DNA from: Mycoplasmoidaceae bacterium
GTDB taxonomy: Bacteria; Bacillota_I; Bacilli_A; Mycoplasmatales; Mycoplasmoidaceae
Reading direction: 5' to 3'
NCBI GenBank assembly: GCA_024407855.1
Contig: JAKSVQ010000005.1
Location: forward strand, 1-37,620
DNA: 37,620 nucleotides
Part shown: one piece after another, positions 20,066 through 30,935 of the stretch
How positions within the stretch are numbered: the stretch's first letter is position 1
Layout of the letters: each line of letters starts with the position of its first letter
Position numbers and translations under genes: made by a program
Notes under the pieces: generated by a model
What the model saw: only the letters and a program-made list of their open reading frames with translations
Databases searched by the model: none
What the model was told of the DNA's origin: nothing

Positions 20066-20564
20066 GATTTTAACAGTTTTAGCTCCAATTACAGTTGTCG
20101 GAACAATTGTTCCAACTGTTGTTTCTTGCAATACTGATACAATGACTATTAATTTTGGTGATTCAATTAACTGCAAGGATAAGGAAAATAAAGATCCAGC
20201 ATATCACTCTTTAGAAACTGTTCAAAATACAATTAAAAAATGTGTTAATATTGAAGAAAGTGATTCTATTAATGTTAATAATATAAATGCTCAAATCAAA
20301 TTAGGTAATACTAAAATAATTCAAAATGTTTATTATGATTTGATTGCATCATTAACGATTTTGAATGGATTTGAAATTTTATTAACTTCTTATACTTCAA
20401 ACTTTGCTAATTCTCAATTAACTGTTACGTTTAATTTAAATGGCAATCAACAAAATTGAGAAGATGTTGAATATAGCGTAAATGATGATGGCAAAATTTG
20501 TTTTGGATATGGTGATAATAAATATCAATCATACACATATAAAGATTGCACACCAGCAGAATAG
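20052..20564 (+). CDS. Small predicted lipoprotein overlapping rpsT
   Basis: A 170-residue protein with a lipoprotein signal: basic MKLNK, hydrophobic residues 6-22 and a VVSC lipobox with Cys26. The mature part is Asn/Thr-rich with paired cysteines and no recognised domain. One TGA encodes Trp. The chosen ATG lies 14 bases inside rpsT in a different frame, with only a weak AAAG ribosome site. Its stop is 12 bases before greA, so rpsT, this gene and greA may share a transcript. The function is unknown; mollicute surface lipoproteins are usually lineage-specific. Confidence 0.78.
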
Positions 20565-20576
20565 AAAGGAAACACT

Positions 20577-21059
20577 ATGGCAGATAAAATACTTTTAACA
20601 AAAGAAAAAGAAGCAGAAATTAAAAAAGAATTAGAAAGACTAATTCAAGAAGAAAGACCTAAAGTAATTAAGGCTATTCAAGAAGCTAGAGAACAAGGTG
20701 ACCTTTCTGAAAATGCTGATTATGATGCAGCTAAAAATAGACAAGCTGAAATTGAAGCAAAGATTAAAGAATATCAAGCAATCATTGATCACGCTGAAAT
20801 TATTGATGAAAAAGCTTCAAAAAAACCAGCCAACAAAGTTAAGGTTGGAACTAAAGTAAAAATCTTAGATATGTCTGACGATGAAACATATGAATATGCT
20901 ATCGTTGGAGAAGTAGAAGCAGACCCAGACCAAGATAAAATTTCTAACGTTTCTCCTCTAGCAATGGCTATCTTAGACCATGAAGAAGATGAAGTTGTTG
21001 AAATCAAAGGTGTTGAGAAACCTTACAAAGTTAAAATCCTTAAAATTTCTCGCTTATAA
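20577..21059 (+). CDS. greA: Transcription elongation factor GreA
   Basis: A 160-residue factor that rescues backtracked RNA polymerase by stimulating transcript cleavage. The N-terminal coiled coil carries the tip 'REQGDLSENADYDAAKNRQ' (residues ~38-56) with the catalytic acidic pair. The C-terminal FKBP-like domain includes 'NVSPLAMAILDHEEDEVVE'. A GAAAGGAA site precedes the ATG, and the length is normal. Confidence 0.97.
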   Translation: MADKILLTKEKEAEIKKELERLIQEERPKVIKAIQEAREQGDLSENADYDAAKNRQAEIEAKIKEYQAIIDHAEIIDEKASKKPANKVKVGTKVKILDMSDDETYEYAIVGEVEADPDQDKISNVSPLAMAILDHEEDEVVEIKGVEKPYKVKILKISRL

Positions 21060-21061
21060 GA

Positions 21062-21088
21062 TATAATATAAAGCACGTTAAAACGTGC
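21062..21088 (+). promoter_or_regulatory. tRNA-cluster promoter and leader hairpin
   Basis: TATAAT (21062-21067) lies just after greA. It is followed by a GCACGTT...AACGTGC hairpin (21073-21088) at the expected transcript start. The hairpin has no T tract, so it is more likely a 5' leader structure or RNase P processing aid than a terminator. Confidence 0.5.
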
Positions 21089-21095
21089 AGTTAAT

Positions 21096-21180
21096 GGACA
21101 GATAGCGAAGCGGCCAAACGCAGCTGACTGTAAATCAGCCTCCCTCGGATTCAGTGGTTCAAATCCACTTCTGTCCACCA
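21096..21180 (+). tRNA. tRNA-Tyr (anticodon GTA)
   Basis: Acceptor GGACAGA/TCTGTCC with ACCA end. Anticodon stem GCTGA/TCAGC and loop CTGTAAA give anticodon GTA. The long variable arm is typical of class II tRNA-Tyr in bacteria. First of five closely spaced tRNAs. Confidence 0.95.
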
Positions 21181-21185
21181 TTAAT

Positions 21186-21260
21186 TGGGTTGTAGCCAAG
21201 CGGTAAGGCATCAGATTTTGATTCTGACATGCGTTGGTTCGAATCCAACCTACCCAGCCA
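21186..21260 (+). tRNA. tRNA-Gln (anticodon TTG)
   Basis: Starts TGGGTTG and ends CTACCCA-GCCA. The anticodon arm TCAGA-TTTTGAT-TCTGA gives TTG. The acceptor has one T-T mismatch and a weak first T-A pair, as often seen for tRNA-Gln. Confidence 0.93.
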
Positions 21261-21265
21261 ATTAT

Positions 21266-21340
21266 GTCCCACTAGCTCAGTGGTAGAGCATTTCACTTTT
21301 AATGAAGGGGTCCGGAGTTCGAGTCTCCGGTGGGGCACCA
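21266..21340 (+). tRNA. tRNA-Lys (anticodon TTT)
   Basis: Acceptor GTCCCAC/GTGGGGC with ACCA end. The anticodon loop CTTTTAA gives anticodon TTT. The normal TTCGAGT T loop is present. Confidence 0.94.
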
Positions 21341-21344
21341 TAAT

Positions 21345-21430
21345 GCTGAAGTGGCGGAATGGTAGACGCACAGGACTTAAAATCCTGTGATAGCAATATC
21401 GTGAGGGTTCAAGTCCCTCTTTCAGCACCA
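21345..21430 (+). tRNA. tRNA-Leu (anticodon TAA)
   Basis: Acceptor GCTGAAG with TTTCAGC-ACCA end. The anticodon arm CAGGA-CTTAAAA-TCCTG gives TAA. A long variable arm is present. It reads TTA, the main leucine codon in this AT-rich genome. Trm-type modification by the TrmL encoded at 5455 is expected on this wobble base. Confidence 0.95.
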
Positions 21431-21435
21431 TTGTT

Positions 21436-21509
21436 GCGGGTATAGTTCAATGGTAGAACTATAGCCTTCCAAGCTATTAATGTGGGTTCGATTCCCATTA
21501 CCCGCTCCA
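21436..21509 (+). tRNA. tRNA-Gly (anticodon TCC)
   Basis: Acceptor GCGGGTA/TACCCGC followed by T and encoded CCA. The anticodon arm ATAGC-CTTCCAA-GCTAT gives TCC. Last tRNA of the cluster. Confidence 0.94.
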
Positions 21510-21523
21510 ATAAGGACAAAATC

Positions 21524-21550
21524 AACCAGGCGAGTCCTGGTTTTTCTTTT
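21524..21550 (+). terminator. Terminator of the tRNA cluster
   Basis: A 7-bp stem AACCAGG/CCTGGTT (21524-21530 / 21536-21542) with CGAGT loop and a following TTTTTCTTTT tract. Confidence 0.85.
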
Positions 21551-21570
21551 TGATTTTGAATATAAATATA

Positions 21571-21602
21571 TATAATTTTCATAATACTTTGTATTATGAA
21601 AA
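21571..21602 (+). promoter_or_regulatory. Promoter and 12-3-12 inverted repeat over a start codon
   Basis: TATAAT (21571-21576) is followed by two perfect 12-base arms, 21576-21587 and 21591-21602, with a TTT spacer. The right arm contains the ATG of the next gene. It could be an operator at the transcript start or, in RNA, a hairpin hiding the start codon. Confidence 0.5.
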
Positions 21603-22219
21603 GTCGTTATTTTAGATATGTAGAAATCGACAAACCAATTTTAAATGAGTTTATTGCTAAGCATCCCCAACTTAGTAAATTTATTAATACAAATGAACCT
21701 TTTTATGTTCGAATTTATAAAAAACCATATGTTGGTTTAATTCATAGCATTATTAGTCAAGATGAAGATAATGCTTCAGTTATTAGAAAATGAACTGAAT
21801 TAAATAAATTCATTCGAAGAATCAAACCAAAAAATATTGAAAGTTTAGGATTAATTAGTTTGGTTTCTATCCTTGATGATGACAAAGCTAACCTAATTAC
21901 CCAAATAAATAAAGATATTTTATCAGGAATACTTGATCTTGATGAAATGATGAAACAAGATGAAGAATCAATTATTAAAACATTCAGTCATTATCCCGGT
22001 TTAACATTAAATACAATCAAAACATTTATCATCTTTAGCTATTTCCAACAAGATATTTTGTGTGACACTGATCCGGATCTATTATTAGGTTTACAAATAT
22101 TCTTAAATAAACAAAATATCGATCAACAAGATATAAATAATATTAAAATAGAATACAAAGGACAATTAACACTCTTTAGTCTTTGTATGTGAAAGATAAG
22201 AAACGAAAGGGCAAAATAA
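21596..22219 (+). CDS. HhH-GPD-type DNA glycosylase (AlkA/Nth-like, divergent)
   Basis: A 207-residue basic protein that probably excises damaged bases. 'GLIHSIISQDED' (residues 47-58) resembles the conserved 'I-x-x-Q' helix of HhH-GPD glycosylases. 'HYPGLTLNTIKTFIIFSYF' (132-150) fits the hairpin-helix-hairpin. 'CDTDPDLLLGLQ' (156-167) contains the candidate catalytic Asp of the D-T/D-D motif. There are no C-terminal Fe-S cysteines, so it is nearer AlkA than endonuclease III. Two TGA codons encode Trp. No ribosome site precedes the ATG, which sits in the inverted repeat. It ends 1 base before argS. Confidence 0.66.
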
Positions 22220-22220
22220 A

Positions 22221-23897
22221 ATGAGTTTAAAAAACGAATCAATTGTTACTTTTATTAGAGAAGAAGTCTTTAAAGCTATTAAAGCTTATTGCAAACTTTA
22301 TAAAGTAACAACAATGACAATGAAAGAAACTGATATCAATGTTGATAAAGCAAGAAACTCTAAGTTTGGAGATTTTACAACTAATGTTGTAATGTCTTTA
22401 CAATTAGGAAATATTAGCAAGGTTGAAGTTGCTAAAGATATTGCTCATCTAATTGATAAAAATGCCTTTTCTAAAATCGAAGTTGCTGGTCCAGGTTTTA
22501 TTAACTTCTATTTGAATGATTTTTCTCGCAAAGAATTACTTTCTTCCATTGATGCTCAGGGTAAGAAATATGGTAAACAAAAATCAAAGAAGTTGTGGTA
22601 CAACATTGAATTTGTTTCAGCAAACCCTACGGGGTTACTACATATTGGTCATGCTCGAAATGGTGCATATGGTGATTCATTAGCTAGAATCTTTGAAGCC
22701 AATGGAATTAAAGTAGATCGTGAATACTATATTAATGATGGTGGTAACCAAATTAATAAACTTGCACTTTCTGTTTTGATTAGATATTTACAATCATTCG
22801 GCAAAAAAGTTGAACTACCAGAAGATAGTTACCATGCTAGTGAAATAGTGGACACGGCAAATTTGTTAAAAGAAAAATATGGTGACAAATTTGTTGATGT
22901 TAAATTTGACCAAAACAAAATTCTTGATGAAGACGCTAATAAAGATATTGGTAACTTCTCAAAAAAACACCTTTTAGGTATCATAAAAGATCATCTAGAA
23001 AAATTAGATGTGAAGATGGATTTATGATCACCAGAATCATACATCTATGATCATGACCTAATTAATGCTGCATTTAAGAAACTTGACAAATTCTTATATG
23101 ATGCTGATGGGGCTAAATGATTAAAGACAACAGCATATGGTGATGACAAAGACCGTGTATTAGTTAAGTCTGATGGTAATTACACATACTTCACACCAGA
23201 CATTGCTTACCATAATTTAAAACTTTCAAGAGGGTATGATAAGATCTTCAATATTTGAGGTGCCGATCATAAATCATACGTTGACAGAATGTCAACAGCT
23301 ATTCAAATGCTAGGTTTCAAGAAAGATCAAATGCATGTTTGTATTATGCAAATGGTTCAATTAACTAAAAATGGTCAAGAATTTAAAATGTCTAAACGTA
23401 CAGGAAATAGTTTTACAACAATTGACCTAATTAATCTAATTGGTAAAGATGCAGCAAGATGATACCTAGTAAACCAATCACTTGATTCACATATTACTAT
23501 TGATATTGAAAAAGCAGGTAAAAAGAATAATGAAAATGGTTTATTCTATGTTCAATACGCTTATGTGAGAATTAAACAAATTCTTGCTAAGGTAAAAATT
23601 AAACAAGAAAAAGAAATTAATTTATTAACTCATCAACTTGAAAAAGAATTAATAAACCAATTATTCTTCTTCATGCCAACAATTGATAACATTTCTAAAA
23701 CATATGAAGTTCATAAAATGTGTTTATATTTAACAAATCTTGCGAAACTATTCCACACATATTATGAACAAGTTAGAATCGGCGATGACAAGAATCCTGA
23801 ATTAGTTGGTCAACGTCTATTCTTAATTAACTGTGTTGCCCAAGTAATTCAAAATGGTTTAAAGCTAATTGGCGTTGATGCTGTAGAAAAGATGTAA
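22221..23897 (+). CDS. argS: Arginyl-tRNA synthetase
   Basis: A 558-residue class I synthetase. The N-terminal tRNA-binding domain is followed by the HIGH motif in '[20 protein letters not shown]' and by '[19 protein letters not shown]'. The KMSK loop is '[13 protein letters not shown]', and the C-terminal DALR anticodon domain begins around residue 440. Five or more TGA codons encode Trp. The start lies 1 base after the glycosylase stop. The length and layout are normal for bacteria. Confidence 0.97.
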
Positions 23898-23925
23898 AAA
23901 AGAGCTTAAGCTCTTTTTATTTTTT
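23897..23925. terminator. Bidirectional terminator (argS / PQ-loop gene)
   Basis: Two perfect 11-base arms AAAAAGAGCTT/AAGCTCTTTTT (23897-23918) followed by ATTTTTTT on plus and an A/T run on minus. The stop codons of both convergent genes lie in or next to it. Confidence 0.83.
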
Positions 23926-24805
23926 TGTCAATATACTTTCTTGTATATTCAATTTCACTCATATGTAATTTTTTCGCTCTTTTGCGGTTAATGACTTTAA
24001 TAACTAAAATGCCAATGTTAACAATTAGACCATTGAAGATAATCGCACCAATGGTATCAAAACTAAATGCTTCTGATCCACTAACTGCTAAAATAATGGC
24101 ATAAACTAATGAGACAGCACATGATAACGGCAAAAAGATAGCCCAAGACATAGAAATGCCTGATGTGTCCTTATTTTGTATACACTTAATAAATTGTGGT
24201 CAACTAATTGCTTCTCACAATACAGCACCTATAACGCTTAGTGTAATTACTGATGTGCTAGTAACAGGGTCGCTTGGGTCTAAATATGGAATATTAGGAT
24301 TTATTGATGGAGTAGTAAACACTACTAATATTGTAGTTGAAGCAAAAGCAACTATAAATGAAGTGCACAAAATTATTGCTAGTTGTATACGAGATCGGTT
24401 ATTACCTTTAGCTTCTTTCACTAAAACTTTAGCTAATTGAAGTTCTGTTATATGCATTTGCTTAGCAAGTTGCATATGTTTGCTTTTTATGACACATTCA
24501 AAAATTAAACCTATCACTGCAAAAGTATATGTTGTCATTGTTGGGATAAGAGCAAATTGATAAATAATCAATGGCATACTTGTATCAAGAATCCACTCAT
24601 GTATCCTTGAAAAATAATAAACATAACATCAACATAATGAAAACACAGAACATACCAAAAAGATAATATAAGTAGTAAGTGAAGTACCACTAGTATTCCT
24701 TGTTGTAAACATTGAGTTCAATTGGAAAAGTGTTGTTATCCCTGAAAAGACAAAGATAACAAGACTAAATACCATTGGAACTACTGCTGATGCGATATCT
24801 GACAT
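23906..24805 (-). CDS. SWEET-like double PQ-loop membrane protein (3+1+3 helices)
   Basis: A 299-residue protein of the PQ-loop/MtN3 (SWEET) superfamily with two half-domains. Half 1 (residues ~5-105) has a loop 'LFQLNSMFTTRNTSGTSL' (26-43) in which the PQ pair is degraded to FQ. Half 2 (~190-272) has a clean 'SWPQFIKCIQNKDTSGIS' (201-218). A single linker helix lies at about 140-163, giving 3+1+3 helices as in eukaryotic SWEETs. Each half ends in a basic tail: 'MQLAKQMHITE' (111-121) and 'RAKKLHMSEIEY' (276-287). It lies 20 bases after the sister gene and is last in a tetR-led operon. The family carries sugars or amino acids; the cargo here is unknown. Confidence 0.78.
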
Positions 24806-24825
24806 ACTAAAATTATAAAGTAATC

Positions 24826-25701
24826 TTATTTCTTTTTATGTTTAGTTAAATACTCATGAACATAATGTCACTCACTAATACCAAGCTTTCGAGCTTTTTT
24901 CATATTAATAATTTTTAGTACTAATACTGCAATATTAATAAATATACCATTGCATATTAATGAAGCGATTACATTTGTTCATTCAGTTGAAAATCCCAAA
25001 AATAGGTCATATGAAAAACATATAACACATGAAAATGGTAAGAAGATTGCTCAAGATAACGAAATACCACTAGTGTCCTTGGTCTTTAAAGACTTTATAA
25101 ATTGTGGTCAACTTATTGATTCAAAGAAAACTGCTGCACAAATATTGGTAATTAAAACAATGAGATTATATTTATCATGTTCAGATGGTGTCATCTGTTT
25201 TGGTATACCTAAAAAATATAGTATGGTGATCGTAGCTGCATATACTAATAATGTTGAAAAGATAATTATTAGTAATGGATAATATTTTTTAATTCAGCTA
25301 TAACCTTTTTGTTTATCAAAAATGATTTTAGAATAATCTATTTCACTAACATTTAATTTTTTGCATGCGTGTAAATGACTTATTTTGATAAATAAAATAC
25401 ATCCAACTAAAATAACGTTAGTAAGATTGCTTAATATTGCGGGAACCAACGCTGAAATATACAATATTCTATTTTTTACACCTTCTGGAATATATGATAT
25501 ACTCGCAGTATAATTTATCGAAGCTCACAAAACTCATATAGTTGAAGATACTAAAAATAATATGTAAGTTATTAATGACGTCCCACTTGTATTTTTAGTT
25601 CTAAAAATAGCTATCAATTGAGGCAACTCAATTGATAAAGTAATGATTAGGGTTATATTCCCAAACACTAATGACAAAATATCAGATGCGGTTTGTGACA
25701 T
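24826..25701 (-). CDS. SWEET-like double PQ-loop membrane protein, second copy
   Basis: A 291-residue paralogue of the next gene. PQ loop 1 is 'ELPQLIAIFRTKNTSGTSL' (25-43) and PQ loop 2 'SWPQFIKSLKTKDTSGISL' (197-215), both with the full PQ pair. A linker helix lies at ~140-164. The shared basic tails are 'ACKKLNVSEIDY' (112-123) and 'KARKLGISEWHY' (269-280). Overall it keeps the 3+1+3 helix plan. A GGTGAT ribosome site and a nearby TATAAT precede the ATG at 25701. It starts 27 bases after tetR, so it is probably under that regulator. Eight or more TGA codons encode Trp. Confidence 0.8.
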
Positions 25702-25728
25702 ATATCACCAATTATACTTCTATTTAAT

Positions 25729-26301
25729 TTATTGAAGATTAAGAAAAATGTTTTTAAATGATCCTCAAAGCATTTCGCTGGTGATTGTTATTTTACTCAC
25801 AACAATTTGCTTAAATAGATGTTCCATACCGCCACAAATTATATTTGTGTAGAACTCAATATATCAATTGTTTGTTTTAATTAATAATACGACCTCTTGT
25901 TTAATAAATCGTCTAATTATCTTACTAACCAAATCAAAATATGATCCAATGTATTTATTCTCATAAGCTTGTCGAATAGCACAATAGAGTAAATCTCGGT
26001 TATTTGTAATGAATTTATTAAGTGAAAATATCAAATAATAAATTAAGTGTTTTAAACTAGTAGGTTTCAATTTCTGTGGAATAGGTAATATCCCATATAG
26101 TTGTTCCTTAATGCTAAATTCCAACAATTCTTGTTTATTACCAAAATGATGATAGTATGTCATAGGTGTTATGTTTGCCTTATGACATATATCTAAAACT
26201 TTGATGGTCTTGTTTTTCCCAATTAGATTAAGAATTGCTCCAGAAAGTGATAATTTTGTTTTCACAATTCTTTCATCTAAGTTTTCATATGAGTATTTCA
26301 T
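25729..26301 (-). CDS. TetR/AcrR-family transcription regulator
   Basis: A 190-residue regulator. The N-terminal helix-turn-helix (residues ~14-58) shows the TetR pattern, including 'ITPMTYYHHFGNKQELLEF', where the recognition helix meets the Y-x-H-F-x-x-K motif. The C-terminal ligand domain is helical and contains two TGA-encoded Trp. The ATG at 26301 was chosen because it has a strong GAGGAG site; an in-frame ATG further upstream has none. A minus-strand TATAAT lies at 26324-26329. It leads the operon with the two fused PQ-loop genes and probably controls them. Confidence 0.85.
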
Positions 26302-26323
26302 AAAATCTCCTCTTTTTTTGTGA

Positions 26324-26329
26324 ATTATA
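26324..26329 (-). promoter_or_regulatory. -10 box of the tetR-PQ-loop operon
   Basis: Minus-strand TATAAT about 22 bases before the tetR start, just downstream of the terminator that ends the preceding gene. This makes tetR the start of a separate transcript. Confidence 0.5.
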
Positions 26330-26370
26330 TTTATGAAAAAACAATGATTAAACATAAAATTTGTAAATAA

Positions 26371-26400
26371 AAAACACACTTTTAAGTGTGCGTTTTTTAT
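26371..26400. terminator. Terminator after the split PQ-loop pair
   Basis: Stem CACACTT/AAGTGTG (26375-26381 / 26384-26390) inside A/T runs, giving TTTTTTATTT on the minus strand, directly after the stop at 26397. Confidence 0.75.
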
Positions 26401-26831
26401 TTTTTATTTTTTTTCTTACGATTTACTCAAGCTTTAGGTTTGAGATATTTTTCATAATATTCAACTTCAGATAAACCTAATTTTTTAGCTCTTGATGAAT
26501 ACTTAATTTTTAGAATCATCACACCATAAGCCGATATTAAACCATTAATAACTGCCGGTAATAACATTCCTCATGCCACACCATAAAATTCTGGTCCATT
26601 AATATAAGAAAGTGAGAATAATACTAAATCATAAATTGTTAATAGCGTATTAGTAATAGGAAGCAATATTACAAATTGTTTACTTAGCGATGTTGTGTTT
26701 TTGGTAGTCAAACACTTGATAAAGTGTGCAAGAGCCATCCCAACAAAACCAACACAAGATAAACTAGAAAGAATTAACAATCATCCTCACGGGCTGCAAA
26801 TTTCGTCAATCAACGCTTTTCAAAATTCCAT
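26397..26831 (-). CDS. 3-helix PQ-loop half-protein, second of a split pair
   Basis: A 144-residue membrane protein with three predicted helices (about 16-36, 53-76 and 86-108). It corresponds to the second half of the fused sister proteins. The loop 'ALAHFIKCLTTKNTTSLS' (33-50) matches the PQ-loop region but has lost the PQ pair and the TSG. The tail 'RAKKLGLSEVEYYEKYL' (114-130) matches the sister tails closely. The ATG at 26831 is one base after the stop of the first half, with a GGGGGCAA-like ribosome site. It may dimerise with the first half to make a SWEET-like unit, or be a decaying fragment. Three or more TGA codons encode Trp. Confidence 0.72.
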
Positions 26832-26832
26832 A

Positions 26833-27255
26833 TTAATTGCCCCCTTTTGTTATTCTGTTTTTCTTTTTTTTCAACAAAATTGAAGCAAGTTTTGTTTCAT
26901 CAATTTTCATTCTTTTAGATAATCTAACATGATGAATTTTAGTAACCAAAACGAAAATATTAATGGTTGAATTAAGTGTATTTACAAGAATATTTGGAAT
27001 CAATGCCATAACTACTAGTAGGACATTATAATTCTCAGACATTGTTGACCTAACCGTATTTCCAATACCTCAAGTTAACATACCTAAATTACTAAAAATA
27101 AATAAACAATACCCTGGAATAGATAGTCCACTAGTGTTTTTTGTTTTAATAACTTTTACAAATTGAGGAATAGAATAAGCACTTACTAATCCTAAGATAA
27201 CTCATCCAATAATTGCTGCTAAAATTGATAGCAAACTATTTATATCTATATTCAT
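26833..27255 (-). CDS. 3-helix PQ-loop (SemiSWEET-like) half-protein, first of a split pair
   Basis: A 140-residue membrane protein with three helices (about 8-30, 45-65 and 78-105). It has a clean PQ loop 'SIPQFVKVIKTKNTSGLS' (28-45) and the family tail 'LSKRMKIDETKLASIL' (112-127). Size and plan equal a bacterial SemiSWEET plus tail. Compared with the fused sisters it lacks the linker helix. A TATAAT at 27266-27271 lies only 10 bases before the ATG, so the mRNA may be almost leaderless. It follows the nifJ terminator and forms a two-gene unit with the next gene. Confidence 0.75.
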
Positions 27256-27274
27256 AATACAAATAATTATAAAT

Positions 27275-27301
27275 AAAAAACACTCTTATAGAGTGTTTTT
27301 T
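27275..27301 (-). terminator. Terminator after nifJ
   Basis: An 11-bp stem AAAAAACACTC/GAGTGTTTTTT around a 5-base loop, with TTTTTTATTT on the minus strand, 15 bases after the nifJ stop. Confidence 0.8.
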
Positions 27302-27315
27302 AGATATTTATTAAA

Positions 27316-30837
<3,522 letters not shown>

Positions 30838-30862
30838 ATAAAACTTCTTTCGTTTAATAAAA

Positions 30863-30894
30863 TGTACATCCCATAGGGATGTACATATATTATA
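30863..30894 (-). promoter_or_regulatory. nifJ promoter with 5' leader hairpin
   Basis: Minus-strand TATAAT at 30889-30894. At the expected start point the RNA begins with a perfect 10-bp hairpin TGTACATCCC/GGGATGTACA (30863-30885) with a 3-base loop, then TTTTATT. It may stabilise the mRNA or attenuate it. Confidence 0.55.
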
Positions 30895-30903
30895 TATCTA
30901 TTT

Positions 30904-30935
30904 CAATAATAAGTAAAGAACTTTACTTATTATTG
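30904..30935 (-). other. 15-bp perfect hairpin at the hydrogenase stop codon
   Basis: Arms 30904-30918 and 30921-30935 are perfect complements around a 2-base centre, and the hydrogenase stop codon (30923-30925) is in it. No T tract follows on the minus strand, so it is not a typical intrinsic terminator. Confidence 0.5.

Noticed and set aside
21073..21088. Hairpin after greA as its terminator
   Set aside because: There is no T tract, and a -10 box just upstream makes it part of the tRNA leader instead.
21436..21509. tRNA-Gly read as a possible suppressor or tRNA-Trp(TCA)
   Set aside because: The anticodon loop is CTTCCAA, so the anticodon is TCC; the Trp-UGA tRNA is not in this window.
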